A model generated the notes under the pieces. That model ran no database searches and was not told the DNA's origin. It was given only the letters and a program-made list of their open reading frames with translations. DNA of 52,292 nucleotides from an uncultured Clostridia bacterium (GTDB lineage: Bacteria; Bacillota; Clostridia; Oscillospirales; Ruminococcaceae). Each line of letters begins with the position of its first letter. The stretch's first letter is position 1. Location: NCBI GenBank assembly GCA_947625155.1, contig CANQNG010000012.1, positions 1-52,292 of the forward strand, written 5' to 3'. The translations under genes were made by a program, and so were the position numbers. Positions 41,078-50,204 of the stretch are shown here, piece by piece.

Positions 41078-43858
41078 ATGGCACAGGATTTTAAGAACAG
41101 CTTGAATATGCCGAAAACAGATTTCCCCATGCGGGGCGATCTGCCGAAGCGTGAGCCGAATATGCTCGCCAAGTGGGGCACTATGCGTCTGTATGACCGC
41201 ATCATGCAAAAGAATCAAGGGAAACCGTCCTTCATACTGCATGACGGACCGCCCTACGCAAACGGAACGATCCACCTCGGCACGGCACTGAACAAGACGC
41301 TCAAGGACTTTATCGTAAAGCACCGGAACATGACGGGATATTATGCGCCCTATGTGCCCGGCTGGGATACCCACGGACTGCCCATTGAGCTGAAAGCCAT
41401 GAAAGAGATCGGCGTGGAGAACGGTGCGATCCCCCCTGTGCAGCTCCGGCAGCATTGCAAGGAGTTTGCCCTGACCCATGTGGAGAACCAGAAAGAACAG
41501 TTCATGCGTCTGGGCAGCATTGGCGATTATGACCGCCCCTACCTGACCCTCCGCCCGGAATACGAGGCAAGGCAGGTCGAGGTGTTCGGCAGGATGGCAA
41601 AAGACGGCTACATGTACAAGGGGCTCAAGCCCGTGTATTGGTGTCCGGACTGCAATACTGCCCTTGCCGAAGCGGAAATTGAATACGAGAACGACCCCTG
41701 CAATTCCATTTTCGTCAAGTTCCGGGTGACGGACGATAAGGGGATGTTCACGGCACTGGGACTGGATCTCAGCAAGGTGTATTTCGTCATCTGGACGACC
41801 ACGACATGGACGATCCCGGGCAATTTGGCGATCTGTCTCGGACCAGATTATAATTATACGCTCGTGAAGCACGGCGAGGAATATTATGTGATGGCAGACG
41901 AACTGGTGAAGTCTGTCATGGAGACTGCCGGCATCACGGACTACACGACCGATCATATCTTCACGGGTGCAGCGCTCGAAGGCATGAAGACCAAGCACCC
42001 GCTGTATGACAGACCCTCTCCCATTATCGTGGGCGACCATGTCACGCTCGAAAGCGGCACAGGCTGCGTGCATACCGCACCGGGCTACGGCGTGGAGGAC
42101 TTTGAGGTCTGCAAGAAGTATGATGACATCGGCATCGTGGTCTGCGTGGATGCACAGGGCAGACAGACTGCCGAAGCCGGTGAATTTGAGGGGCTGGACA
42201 CGGACGAGGCGAACAAGCGCATTGCCGAACGCCTGACCGAAGTAGGCGCTATGCTTGCGATGCAGAAGATCGTCCACCAATATCCGCACTGCTGGCGCTG
42301 CCACAGCCCGATCATCTACCGGGCAACGGAACAGTGGTTCTGCTCCGTCAAGGGCTTCAAGGAAGATGCCATCAAAGCCATCGAGGATGTCGAGTGGATC
42401 CCGGCATGGGGCGAGGAACGCATCAAGGGCATGGTGCGTGACAGAAGTGACTGGTGCATTTCCCGGCAGCGCATCTGGGGCGTGCCGATCCCGGTCGTCT
42501 ATTGCAGGGACTGCAAAAAGCCCATGATCACCGATGAGACCATCCAGAGCATTGCGGACGTGTTCCGGAAAGAGGGATCCGATGCGTGGTGGACAAAGGA
42601 CACCGCCGAACTGCTGCCTGCCGGGACGAAATGCGAATGCGGCTGCACGGTATTCACGAAAGAATATGACATCATGGATGTCTGGTTCGACAGCGGTGTT
42701 TCTCACACGGCTGTACTGGACAATTATGAGGAATTAAGCTACCCGGCTGATCTGTACTTAGAGGGTGCTGACCAGTATAGAGGGTGGTTCCAGTCCTCGC
42801 TGCTGACTTCCGTTGTGTACAGGGGCACTGCTCCTTATAAGCAGGTCTGCACCCATGGCTGGGTCGTGGACGGCGAGGGGAAGATCATGCACAAGTCCCT
42901 CGGCAACGGTATCGCACCGGAGGAGATCATTGCACAGTATGGTGCGGATATTCTCCGCCTGTGGGTGGCTTCTTCAGATTATCATTCGGATATCCGCATT
43001 TCCAAGGATATCCTGAAACAGCAGTCGGATGCTTACAGAAAGATCCGCAATACGGCAAGGTACATCCTCGGCAATCTCAGCGATGGGGAAACGGTCTTTG
43101 ACCCGAATACGGATATGGTTTCCGATGAGAAGCTGGAGGAGCTTGACAGGTGGGCGCTGATGCGGCTCGATGCTGTCACGGATGAGGTGAATGCGGGCTA
43201 TCTGGCGTATGATTTCCATGCGGTCATCCATGCGATCCACAATTTCTGCGTGGTCGATCTGTCCAGCTTTTATCTGGACATCCTGAAAGACCGGCTTTAC
43301 TGCGAAAAGGTCGATTCTCTGACAAGACGTGCCGCACAGACGGCAATGTACCGTATCCTCGATGCGCTCGTCCGCATGACCGCACCGATCCTGAGCTTCA
43401 CGGCGGAGGAGATCTGGCAGAACATGCCGCACCGCAGCGGAGACGAGGCGGAGAGCGTGTTCCTCAACGAATTCCTGCCGAAAACAGGTATTACCTGTGA
43501 TGATGCATTCCGGGAGAAGTGGGATACGATCTATGCGATCCGGGAAGCTGTCAACAAGAAGCTGGAGGAAAAGCGTGCGGAAAAGGTGATCGGAAAATCC
43601 TTGGAGGCAAAGGTCGTCCTCACCGTGCAGGACGAAGCGCTTGCGGCGCAGATCGCAGGCTGGAGCGAATTGCAGGACGTGCTGATCGTTTCGGCTGTGG
43701 AGGTAAAAACGGGTGAAACGGGCGAAGAAGCGATGGCATATGCCATTGAAAAGGCTTCCGGCTGTCAGTGTGAGCGCTGCTGGAAATTTGCCGATGAGGT
43801 CGGCAGCATTGCGCTGCACCCGACACTTTGTAAGCGCTGTGCAGAAGTCGTTAGCTGA
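41078..43858 (+). CDS. ileS: Isoleucyl-tRNA synthetase
   Basis: A 926-residue class-I aminoacyl-tRNA synthetase. The HIGH signature is HLGT (66-69, in NGTIHLGTALNK) and the KMSKS loop is KIMHKS (602-607, in KIMHKSLGNGI); both are variants found in some clostridial IleRS. The editing domain (about 190-400, WTTTTWTIPGN) and the C-terminal zinc site (CQCERCWKF...CKRC) are present. It lies directly after divIVA with a 30-base gap and an AAAGGA site; no T-box leader fits in that space. Confidence 0.97.
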   Translation: MAQDFKNSLNMPKTDFPMRGDLPKREPNMLAKWGTMRLYDRIMQKNQGKPSFILHDGPPYANGTIHLGTALNKTLKDFIVKHRNMTGYYAPYVPGWDTHGLPIELKAMKEIGVENGAIPPVQLRQHCKEFALTHVENQKEQFMRLGSIGDYDRPYLTLRPEYEARQVEVFGRMAKDGYMYKGLKPVYWCPDCNTALAEAEIEYENDPCNSIFVKFRVTDDKGMFTALGLDLSKVYFVIWTTTTWTIPGNLAICLGPDYNYTLVKHGEEYYVMADELVKSVMETAGITDYTTDHIFTGAALEGMKTKHPLYDRPSPIIVGDHVTLESGTGCVHTAPGYGVEDFEVCKKYDDIGIVVCVDAQGRQTAEAGEFEGLDTDEANKRIAERLTEVGAMLAMQKIVHQYPHCWRCHSPIIYRATEQWFCSVKGFKEDAIKAIEDVEWIPAWGEERIKGMVRDRSDWCISRQRIWGVPIPVVYCRDCKKPMITDETIQSIADVFRKEGSDAWWTKDTAELLPAGTKCECGCTVFTKEYDIMDVWFDSGVSHTAVLDNYEELSYPADLYLEGADQYRGWFQSSLLTSVVYRGTAPYKQVCTHGWVVDGEGKIMHKSLGNGIAPEEIIAQYGADILRLWVASSDYHSDIRISKDILKQQSDAYRKIRNTARYILGNLSDGETVFDPNTDMVSDEKLEELDRWALMRLDAVTDEVNAGYLAYDFHAVIHAIHNFCVVDLSSFYLDILKDRLYCEKVDSLTRRAAQTAMYRILDALVRMTAPILSFTAEEIWQNMPHRSGDEAESVFLNEFLPKTGITCDDAFREKWDTIYAIREAVNKKLEEKRAEKVIGKSLEAKVVLTVQDEALAAQIAGWSELQDVLIVSAVEVKTGETGEEAMAYAIEKASGCQCERCWKFADEVGSIALHPTLCKRCAEVVS

Positions 43859-43919
43859 TCTATTTGCCGGCTTGCCGTCTGACAGGCGGTGAGCCGGATC
43901 TTCGGAAGGGAGGTATACC

Positions 43920-44417
43920 ATGCTGGTGCTTGCGATGCTCTGCATTGTTGCCATTGCCGGCGCAGATCAGCTTGTCAAGGCATGGATCGCCGGGGAATTT
44001 CAGCTCGGCGAAGAGCGTCCTTTCCTGCAGATCGGTACACTGGACATCCTGCATTTGAGATATGTGGAAAATAATGGTTCTGCGTTCAGCAGCTTTGCCG
44101 GGCAGCGTGGATTTCTCCTGACCGTTTCCATAGTAGGCATTGCGGTCTGCACCTATCTGCTGTGTACCCGTGCGAAGGGGAGACCGCTCGCTTTCTGGGC
44201 GCTGACCATGGTCATCGGCGGTGCGGCAGGGAATCTGATCGACCGCCTTTTCCGGGGCGGGTCGGTGATCGACTATCTGGATGTGCAGCTGTTTTCGTTT
44301 GCGATCTTCAATCTGGCTGACTGTTTCGTCTGTGTGGGGATCGCACTGCTGTTTGTGTACATCCTCTTTTTCATGGAGGAAAAGAGACCGGAGGAAAGAC
44401 CCCATGACACAGCATGA
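43920..44417 (+). CDS. lspA: Signal peptidase II (lipoprotein)
   Basis: A 165-residue four-helix aspartyl protease that removes signal peptides from prolipoproteins. The motifs are VENNGSAFS (about 49-57), GGAAGNLIDRL (about 100-110), catalytic D118 in GSVIDYLDV and D134 in FNLADCFV. It follows ileS by 61 bases with GGGAGG upstream. Targets in this window include the lipoproteins at 16877-17218 and 50197-51216. Confidence 0.97.
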   Translation: MLVLAMLCIVAIAGADQLVKAWIAGEFQLGEERPFLQIGTLDILHLRYVENNGSAFSSFAGQRGFLLTVSIVGIAVCTYLLCTRAKGRPLAFWALTMVIGGAAGNLIDRLFRGGSVIDYLDVQLFSFAIFNLADCFVCVGIALLFVYILFFMEEKRPEERPHDTA

Positions 44418-45315
44418 ACTGGTCTTTCCTGCCGAGGCGGAGGGCATGCGGCTGGACAAGTGGATCGCTGCGCTGGGGATCGGGCTGACCCGGTGCGCCG
44501 TGCAGGGGCTCATCGTCAGCGGCAATGTCACCGTGGACGGGAACACAGTCCCGAAGAACTGCCGCCCGAAGCCCGGTGCTGACATCCATGTGAACGTGCC
44601 GCCGCCGGAAGAAGTGGAGGTCGTTCCGCAGGATATCCCGCTGGACATCGTGTATGAGGACGATGACCTGCTGGTCGTGAACAAGCCAAAGGGCATGGTC
44701 GTACACCCGGCAGTCGGGAATTACGATGAAACGCTCGTCAATGCGCTGCTCTATCACTGCAGGGGCTCCCTTTCGGGCATCAATGGAGTGATCCGTCCGG
44801 GCATCGTTCACCGCATTGACAAGAATACGACAGGTCTGCTGATCATTGCCAAGAATGATGCGGCACATCAGGGACTGGCGGAACAGATCAAGGCGCATTC
44901 CTTTACACGGGAATATGAAGCCATTGCGGCGGGGCACTTCCCGGAAAAAACGGGAACGATCGATGCCCCCATCGGCAGGAGCACTGCCGACCGCAAGAAA
45001 ATGTGCGTGACCGATAAGAATGCCAAACCTGCTGTGACACATTATGAAGTGCTGCGGCAGTTTGCGGGGACGGCACACCTGAAACTCCGGCTGGAGACGG
45101 GGCGTACGCATCAGATCCGGGTACACTTAGCGTATATCGGGCATCCGGTGTATGGCGACAATGTGTATGGCAAAGCCGTCAAGGGCACACAGGGGCAGTG
45201 TCTCCATGCCCGGAAGATCGGCTTTGTGCATCCGGTGACGGGGGCATATCTGGAATTTACAGCACCGCCGCCGCCGTATTTTCAGAAGCTATTGGAGAAA
45301 ATGGAGAAGCAATGA
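44404..45315 (+). CDS. rluD: RluD-family rRNA pseudouridine synthase
   Basis: A 303-residue enzyme: S4 domain at about 13-65, then the pseudouridine synthase domain with catalytic D139 in RPGIVHRIDKNTTGLLI, and RTHQIRVHLAYIGHPVYGD. Family members RluD/RluC modify 23S rRNA; the exact uridine is not readable. It overlaps lspA by 14 bases and ends overlapping the HAD gene (ATGA). GGAGGAAAG lies before the start. The lspA-rluD order is standard in Firmicutes. Confidence 0.95.
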   Translation: MTQHELVFPAEAEGMRLDKWIAALGIGLTRCAVQGLIVSGNVTVDGNTVPKNCRPKPGADIHVNVPPPEEVEVVPQDIPLDIVYEDDDLLVVNKPKGMVVHPAVGNYDETLVNALLYHCRGSLSGINGVIRPGIVHRIDKNTTGLLIIAKNDAAHQGLAEQIKAHSFTREYEAIAAGHFPEKTGTIDAPIGRSTADRKKMCVTDKNAKPAVTHYEVLRQFAGTAHLKLRLETGRTHQIRVHLAYIGHPVYGDNVYGKAVKGTQGQCLHARKIGFVHPVTGAYLEFTAPPPPYFQKLLEKMEKQ

Positions 45316-46130
45316 TGTTTGAAGATCCCAGCAAGGTCTGCATTATCACAGATCTGGACGGTACATTCCTGCCGAAAAGCAAGATCCCTCTGCCGCAGGA
45401 TCTGGCTGCCGTCCGGAGATTTGAGGCGGCAGGCGGACTGTTCAGTATCGCAACTGGCAGGACGGTGCAGGCGGCAAGCCGCTATCCGGAACAGTTGGGG
45501 CTGAAAAGTCCGATGATCGTGTTCAACGGGGCTGCTATCTATGATCCCCTGACGAAACAGCTCCTCTACACGCATCCGCTGCCGGAAACGGCAAGGGAAA
45601 TGACGGCATCTATCCTTGCCGACAACCCCCATGCCGGGGCGGAGGTGCTGTGTACGGACGAAACATGGGTCGTCAACAACACCCCCTATGAACAGGAACA
45701 TGTTCGCATCTGTGACGTGACCCCCAAATATGGCACGGTCGGGGAAGTCCGGGGCACTTGGCTGAAAGTCCTTTTTGCGATGAGTCCAGACGATATTCCG
45801 GCATTTATCCGCTATATTGACGGCAGGGGATTTGCTCATGTGGATTTCATGCGTTCGGAGAAGAAATTCTACGAAATGCTGCCGGAGGGCGTTTCCAAGG
45901 GCAGTGCGCTCACTGCCTACCGGGAACTGCCGGGAATGGGGGACTATACGTTTGTGGCTGTGGGGGATTTTGACAATGATATTGCAATGCTCCGGGCGGC
46001 AGATCTTGCGGTGTGCCCGCAAAATGCAGCCGCATCCGTAAAGCAGTGCGCCGACCTTGTGCTGTCCCGTACCTGTGAGGAGGGCGCAATGGAGGAACTG
46101 ATCGATCATATTCTGGCAAAGCGCCAATAA
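45312..46130 (+). CDS. Cof-type HAD phosphatase
   Basis: A 272-residue HAD hydrolase with nucleophile D14 and acid D16 in ITDLDGTF, motif II in SIATGRT, the large cap domain and a C-terminal VAVGDFDNDIAML metal motif. Cof-type enzymes dephosphorylate sugar phosphates or flavin/PLP precursors; substrate unknown. The start overlaps the rluD stop. Confidence 0.92.
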   Translation: MMFEDPSKVCIITDLDGTFLPKSKIPLPQDLAAVRRFEAAGGLFSIATGRTVQAASRYPEQLGLKSPMIVFNGAAIYDPLTKQLLYTHPLPETAREMTASILADNPHAGAEVLCTDETWVVNNTPYEQEHVRICDVTPKYGTVGEVRGTWLKVLFAMSPDDIPAFIRYIDGRGFAHVDFMRSEKKFYEMLPEGVSKGSALTAYRELPGMGDYTFVAVGDFDNDIAMLRAADLAVCPQNAAASVKQCADLVLSRTCEEGAMEELIDHILAKRQ

Positions 46131-46145
46131 CATGGAGGTAAACAA

Positions 46146-46988
46146 ATGGACGAAACGATCAAGAAGCAGTTGCAGAGAACTGCCTGCCGTGTCCGCATGG
46201 GTGTGCTGACCGGCACGTTCCACGCAAGATCGGGACATCCGGGCGGTTCGCTCTCGATAGCCGATCTGCTGACCTATCTGTATTTTGTCAAGCTGCACGT
46301 TGACCCGAAGCACCCCGACATGCCCGACCGTGACCGGCTGGTACTCTCCAAGGGACACTGTGCGCCGGCACTCTATGCTGTACTGGCAGAGAGAGGCTTC
46401 TTCCCCGCCAAGGAACTCGAAAGCCTGCGCCATATCGGGGCAATGTTACAGGGACATCCGTGCATCAAAACGCCGGGTGTGGATATGTCCAGCGGTTCGC
46501 TCGGACAGGGCATTTCTGCGGCGTGCGGTATGGCACTTGCCGGAAAGCTCCATGCAGCGTCCTATCGGGTCTATGCCATTCTCGGCGACGGTGAGATCGA
46601 GGAAGGACAGGTCTGGGAGGCTGCCATGTTTGCGGCGCATTATCGGCTGGACAACCTGCTGGCGATCGTGGACAACAACGGCTTGCAGATCGACGGGAAG
46701 ATCACAGATGTCTGCTCCCCGGAACCGATCGACGAGAAATTCCGGGCATTTGGCTGGTATGTGATCACGCTGGACGATGCGCATGATCTTGACAAACTGG
46801 AGGCTGCCTTTGACGAGGCAGAAAGCGTGACCGGACAGCCGGTCGTCATCATCCAGAAAAGCGTCAAGGGCAAGGGCGTTTCGTTCATGGAAGATCAGGT
46901 CTCATGGCATGGCGCTGCCCCGAATGCAGAGCAGTACGCACAGGCAATGCAGGAACTCGAAGCAGCTCTTGCGGGAACGGAGGTGTGA
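46146..46988 (+). CDS. Transketolase, N-terminal subunit
   Basis: A 280-residue thiamine-diphosphate subunit: HARSGHPGGSLSIADLLTYLY, LVLSKGHCAPALYA, GVDMSSGSLGQGIS and the TPP motif GDGEIEEGQVWEA...DNN (about 148-178). It is half of a split transketolase, common in Clostridia, and needs the next gene product. It interconverts pentose-phosphate sugars, linking ribose supply to glycolysis. AGGAGG-like purines precede the ATG. Confidence 0.95.
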   Translation: MDETIKKQLQRTACRVRMGVLTGTFHARSGHPGGSLSIADLLTYLYFVKLHVDPKHPDMPDRDRLVLSKGHCAPALYAVLAERGFFPAKELESLRHIGAMLQGHPCIKTPGVDMSSGSLGQGISAACGMALAGKLHAASYRVYAILGDGEIEEGQVWEAAMFAAHYRLDNLLAIVDNNGLQIDGKITDVCSPEPIDEKFRAFGWYVITLDDAHDLDKLEAAFDEAESVTGQPVVIIQKSVKGKGVSFMEDQVSWHGAAPNAEQYAQAMQELEAALAGTEV

Positions 46989-46992
46989 GCAT

Positions 46993-47937
46993 ATGGCTGA
47001 TGTAAAGAAGAAAGCGACCCGGGAGAGCTACGGCGAAGCACTGACGGAGCTTGCGGAGCAGTACCCGGAACTGGTCGTGCTGGATGCTGACCTTGCCGCA
47101 GCGACAAAAACGGGCATTTTCAAGAAGGCTTACCCGGAACGGTTCTTTGACTGCGGCATTGCCGAGGCGAATATGATGGGCGTGGCTGCCGGGCTTGCGG
47201 CTTCTGGGATGATACCGTTTGCAAGCACCTTTGCCATGTTCGCTGCCGGGAGAGCCTATGAGATCGTCCGCAACTCCATCGGCTATCCGCACCTGAATGT
47301 CAAGATCGGTGCGACCCATGCAGGCATTTCCGTGGGGGAGGACGGTGCGACCCACCAGTGCAATGAAGATATTGCGCTGATGCGTACCATTCCCGGCATG
47401 ACGGTCATCGTGCCGTGTGATGATGTGGAGGCGAAAGCTGCCGTGAAAGCTGCCATTGTGCATGACGGTCCGGTGTATATGCGGTTCGGGCGGCTGGCTG
47501 CACCGATCCTCAACGATCCGGAAACATATCAGTTTGCACTGGGCAAGGGCGTGACCTTGCGGGACGGTACGGATATTACGATCGTGGCAGCGGGGCTGAT
47601 GGTCGCAGAAGCCTTGGATGCTGCGGAAATGCTTGCGGCAGAGGGCATTTCAGCAAGAGTCATCAACATCCACACCATCAAGCCGCTGGACAAGGCACTG
47701 ATCTGCAAGGCTGCCAAGGAGACGGGCTGCATCGTGACCGTGGAGGAACACAGCATCATCGGCGGACTGGGCAGTGCGGTAGCGGACTGCGTGACGGAAT
47801 GCTGCCCTGTTCCGGTGCATAAGATCGGAGTGCAGGACGAATTCGGGCATTCCGGTCCGGCTGCCGATCTGCTGAAAGAATTCGGGCTTTCGGCGGAACA
47901 CATTGCGGAAGTGATCAGGGAGAGCCTGAAGCTATAA
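46993..47937 (+). CDS. Transketolase, C-terminal subunit
   Basis: A 314-residue partner subunit: pyrimidine-binding domain with VVLDADLAAATKT, FDCGIAEANMMGVAAGLA (glutamate for TPP activation), HAGISVGEDGATHQ and a C-terminal domain (VTVEEHSIIGGLGSA). The start at 46993 is set by GGAGG 8 bases upstream, overlapping nothing; an ATG 28 codons earlier would lie inside the preceding gene. It ends the long plus-strand gene series and is followed by a strong terminator. Confidence 0.95.
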   Translation: MADVKKKATRESYGEALTELAEQYPELVVLDADLAAATKTGIFKKAYPERFFDCGIAEANMMGVAAGLAASGMIPFASTFAMFAAGRAYEIVRNSIGYPHLNVKIGATHAGISVGEDGATHQCNEDIALMRTIPGMTVIVPCDDVEAKAAVKAAIVHDGPVYMRFGRLAAPILNDPETYQFALGKGVTLRDGTDITIVAAGLMVAEALDAAEMLAAEGISARVINIHTIKPLDKALICKAAKETGCIVTVEEHSIIGGLGSAVADCVTECCPVPVHKIGVQDEFGHSGPAADLLKEFGLSAEHIAEVIRESLKL

Positions 47938-47999
47938 AGTGCCGGAAACTTGATCCTGCCATAGCAGCACGGAACAAGCTATCCTAAAACATGACAATT

Positions 48000-48064
48000 G
48001 CAGTGCCGACGGTGATGGACTTTCCTCTGTTCCGGAGTCCTCACCATCGGCACTGCGTTTTTTC
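48000..48064 (+). terminator. Strong terminator ending the plus-strand block
   Basis: GCAGTGCCGA-GGTGA...GGAC paired with GTCC-TCACC-TCGGCACTGC over about 24 bp, then TTTTTT. Between 47938 and 47999 nothing else is seen. Confidence 0.9.
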
Positions 48065-48067
48065 ATA

Positions 48068-49129
48068 TCAGGATGTTCTGTCAGGGCTGTTGTTCTTTTT
48101 CTCCATGGCATCCAGCAGGGCAAGCTGTTCGGCGGTCACATAGTGTTCGCATTCGTGACGGGTGGGTCTGCCCATGAGCTTCTGCATGGATCGCCGGATG
48201 TCTCCGCCCTCGTACAGCAGGCGGTGCAGTTCCTCGGTAATGGGCATGTCTACCTTCATTTGGGCTGCCAGTCCGTGGGCGACCTTGCAGCAGAAATACC
48301 CCTCGACCGTGCCGATCTGTCTCACGGCTTCTTCCGCAGGCGTTCCCTGCCCGATCAGGATCCCTGCACGCCGGTTGCGGCTGTGCATGCTGGTGCAGGT
48401 CACGATCAGATCCCCGATCCCCGTCAGCCCGGCAAACGTGTCAAATTCTGCCCCCATGGCAAGTCCGAGCGAGGTGATCTCATGGATGCCCCGTGTCATC
48501 AGGGCAGCTTTGGTATTGTCCCCGAAGCCCATGCCGTCACTGATGCCGCACGCAAGCGCGATCACGTTTTTCATAGCCCCGCCAAGTTCGCAGCCGATCA
48601 CATCGGCATTGACATAGATGCGCAGTGTCCCCGTTGTAAAAACATCCTGTATGTATTCGGCATATTTGACATCCTTACATGCCGCAACGACAGTGGTCGG
48701 GATCCCGAGCGAAAGCTCCTCCGCATGGGACGGTCCGGTGATCACCACGATCGGGTTATGCGGACACTCTTCGCGGACGACTTCGCTCATGCGCTTGTAT
48801 GTGTCTGCTTCCAGCCCCTTTGCGGTGTTGACGAGTACAGTCTCCGGGGTGAGGAAGGGGGCTGCTTCCTTGACCACGCTGCGCACAAAGGACGAGGGGA
48901 TGCCCACAATGACGATGTCCTGCCCTGCCACACAGCTGATGTCTGTGGTCAGTGGGATGTCCGCCGGGATACGGACATCGGGAAGTTTGGAAGAGCCTCC
49001 CTTGGTGCGGATCTCTGTCAGTTCGCTTTCAAATTTTGACCAGACAGTGACTTCGTGTCCGGCATTGCGGCACATCAGTGCCAGTGCCAGTCCGAAAGCC
49101 CCCGAGCCGAGTATGGTAATAGCTGCCAT
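48068..49129 (-). CDS. gpsA: NAD(P)H-dependent glycerol-3-phosphate dehydrogenase
   Basis: A 353-residue enzyme reducing dihydroxyacetone phosphate to sn-glycerol-3-phosphate for phospholipid synthesis. The GxGxxG motif is GSGAFG (8-13); NTAKGLE, TGPSHAEEL, the catalytic lysine region GCELGGAMKNVIALACGISDG and GIGDLIVTCTSMHSRNRR are all present. The start at 49129 (ATG with GGGAGG 7 bases upstream) begins MAAITILGSGAFG; an earlier ATG is too close to that site. No other promoter separates it from the palindromic element at 49160-49332. It has about 20 residues extra at the C-terminus (EKKNNSPDRTS). Confidence 0.96.
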   Translation of the reverse strand: MAAITILGSGAFGLALALMCRNAGHEVTVWSKFESELTEIRTKGGSSKLPDVRIPADIPLTTDISCVAGQDIVIVGIPSSFVRSVVKEAAPFLTPETVLVNTAKGLEADTYKRMSEVVREECPHNPIVVITGPSHAEELSLGIPTTVVAACKDVKYAEYIQDVFTTGTLRIYVNADVIGCELGGAMKNVIALACGISDGMGFGDNTKAALMTRGIHEITSLGLAMGAEFDTFAGLTGIGDLIVTCTSMHSRNRRAGILIGQGTPAEEAVRQIGTVEGYFCCKVAHGLAAQMKVDMPITEELHRLLYEGGDIRRSMQKLMGRPTRHECEHYVTAEQLALLDAMEKKNNSPDRTS

Positions 49130-49159
49130 ATCCATGCCTCCCTTTGGAAATGTTATTAC

Positions 49160-49332
49160 GGCAACACCGCACAAAGACCGCCTAACGGCTTTGTACGTCA
49201 TCTGCTTGCATATTTTCCGTCATCTTGCACATAAACTCCTTGAAATACACAAAGTATTCCTGCGTCGTTTCTGCACAAGCTGACGAATGATCTGTCTGCG
49301 CACCTGACGCACGATCTTTGTGCGGTGCTGCC
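49160..49332. repeat. Long self-complementary element, copy 2
   Basis: A 173-base unit with 21-base inverted ends, left GGCAACACCGCACAAAGACCG (first 20 shown in part: GGCAACACCGCACAAAGACC) and right complement at 49312-49332 with two mismatches. The centre is AATAC-ACAAA-GTATT, and flanking halves again pair imperfectly. The core matches copy 1 (AACTCCTnGnAATACA...AGTATTCC..GTCGTT), while the outer ends differ in sequence. It sits between gpsA and the Gx-transporter gene and contains no credible gene; a short frame MCKMTENMQADDVQSR within it is probably chance. Confidence 0.7.
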
Positions 49333-49363
49333 TTACCAGTTAGTACACCGGATGCGGAAAATG

Positions 49364-49870
49364 TTACAGTTTTTTGGGGAACCGCTTTACAATTGCCTGC
49401 GCACACAGCCCTGTCAGCAGACCCGCAATGCTCCCGGCGATCAGCAGCAGCGGCAGATAGCTCAATACCGCCGATGTTCGCATGAGAAGCACTGCCGCTG
49501 CCATTTGCCCGGTGTTGTGGAGCATTGCCCCGAAGATACTGCACAGCCAGATGTAGGTCTCCGGTACGAAATGCCGAACGAACAGCATCCCCAAAAGGCA
49601 GAGCGCTGCCCCGGCTGCACTATACAGCAGCGTGGAAACATTCCCGGCAAACATCGCTCCCAGCAGCAGCCGGACAGCCACCAGCAGGCAGGTCTCCCCT
49701 GCCGTGCAGGAAAAGACGGCATAGACGGTGATGATGTTCGCCAGTCCCAGCTTGACACCCGGAATGGCAATGTCCGGCAGCCGCAGCTCGATCACAAACA
49801 GGATCAGGGCAGCTGCCGTCAGCAGTGACAGCCTTGTCAGCCTGTGAAGGTCTCTCCCGTTATGCTGCAT
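49364..49870 (-). CDS. Gx transporter family / HepPP synthase component I-like protein
   Basis: A 168-residue hydrophobic protein with about five transmembrane helices: LLTAAALILFVIELRLP, LGLANIITVYAVF, GMLFVRHFVPETYIWLCSIFGAMLHNTGQ. It matches the family once called heptaprenyl diphosphate synthase component I, now often Gx transporter. In Gram-positive electron-transfer loci a protein of this family (EetB) pairs with a NusG-II protein (EetA). It overlaps the preceding gene by 11 bases. Transport substrate is unknown. Confidence 0.85.
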   Translation of the reverse strand: MQHNGRDLHRLTRLSLLTAAALILFVIELRLPDIAIPGVKLGLANIITVYAVFSCTAGETCLLVAVRLLLGAMFAGNVSTLLYSAAGAALCLLGMLFVRHFVPETYIWLCSIFGAMLHNTGQMAAAVLLMRTSAVLSYLPLLLIAGSIAGLLTGLCAQAIVKRFPKKL

Positions 49871-50204
49871 AGCGGATCACCAGCTTGTTCGGCAGGCAGA
49901 CGATCGGGCGCAGTTCAGAGTCCAGTGTGCCGGATCTCACACAGATCTGATCGGGGCAGCCGGCTTCGGAAACGCAGATCGTTCCATCCTGTATCGTGAC
50001 TACGTTGTAAGAACCGTTCTCCGCTGCAATGCGGATCGTCTGATCTTGCATTTCCGAAAGGGGGAAGCTGTAAAGTACGTTCCCGTCCTGCACGATCTCC
50101 ACACGGTTTGTATGCGGCTTCTGGCTGCCGAGTACCAGCCACACCACCGAACCGATCAGTACGATGCCGATGCAAAGCCCCAGTGCCGCTGCTTTCTTAT
50201 TCAC
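49860..50204 (-). CDS. NusG domain II-containing membrane-anchored protein
   Basis: A 114-residue protein with an N-terminal anchor (about 6-25) and an external beta-domain ending CPDQICVRSG...PIVCLPNKLVI, the signature of the NusG-II/DUF1312 family (three conserved cysteines C83, C88 and C104 region). Resembles EetA of electron-transfer loci. It overlaps apbE at its start (8 bases) and the Gx gene at its end. Confidence 0.87.
   Translation of the reverse strand: MNKKAAALGLCIGIVLIGSVVWLVLGSQKPHTNRVEIVQDGNVLYSFPLSEMQDQTIRIAAENGSYNVVTIQDGTICVSEAGCPDQICVRSGTLDSELRPIVCLPNKLVIRYAA

Noticed and set aside
41054-42706. 550-codon open frame antisense to ileS
   Set aside because: Shadow of an unmistakable IleRS gene with no independent start signal.
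49182-49544. 120-codon minus-strand frame ending in the palindromic element
   Set aside because: Runs antisense-frame through the Gx gene and the repeat; no start signal or domain.
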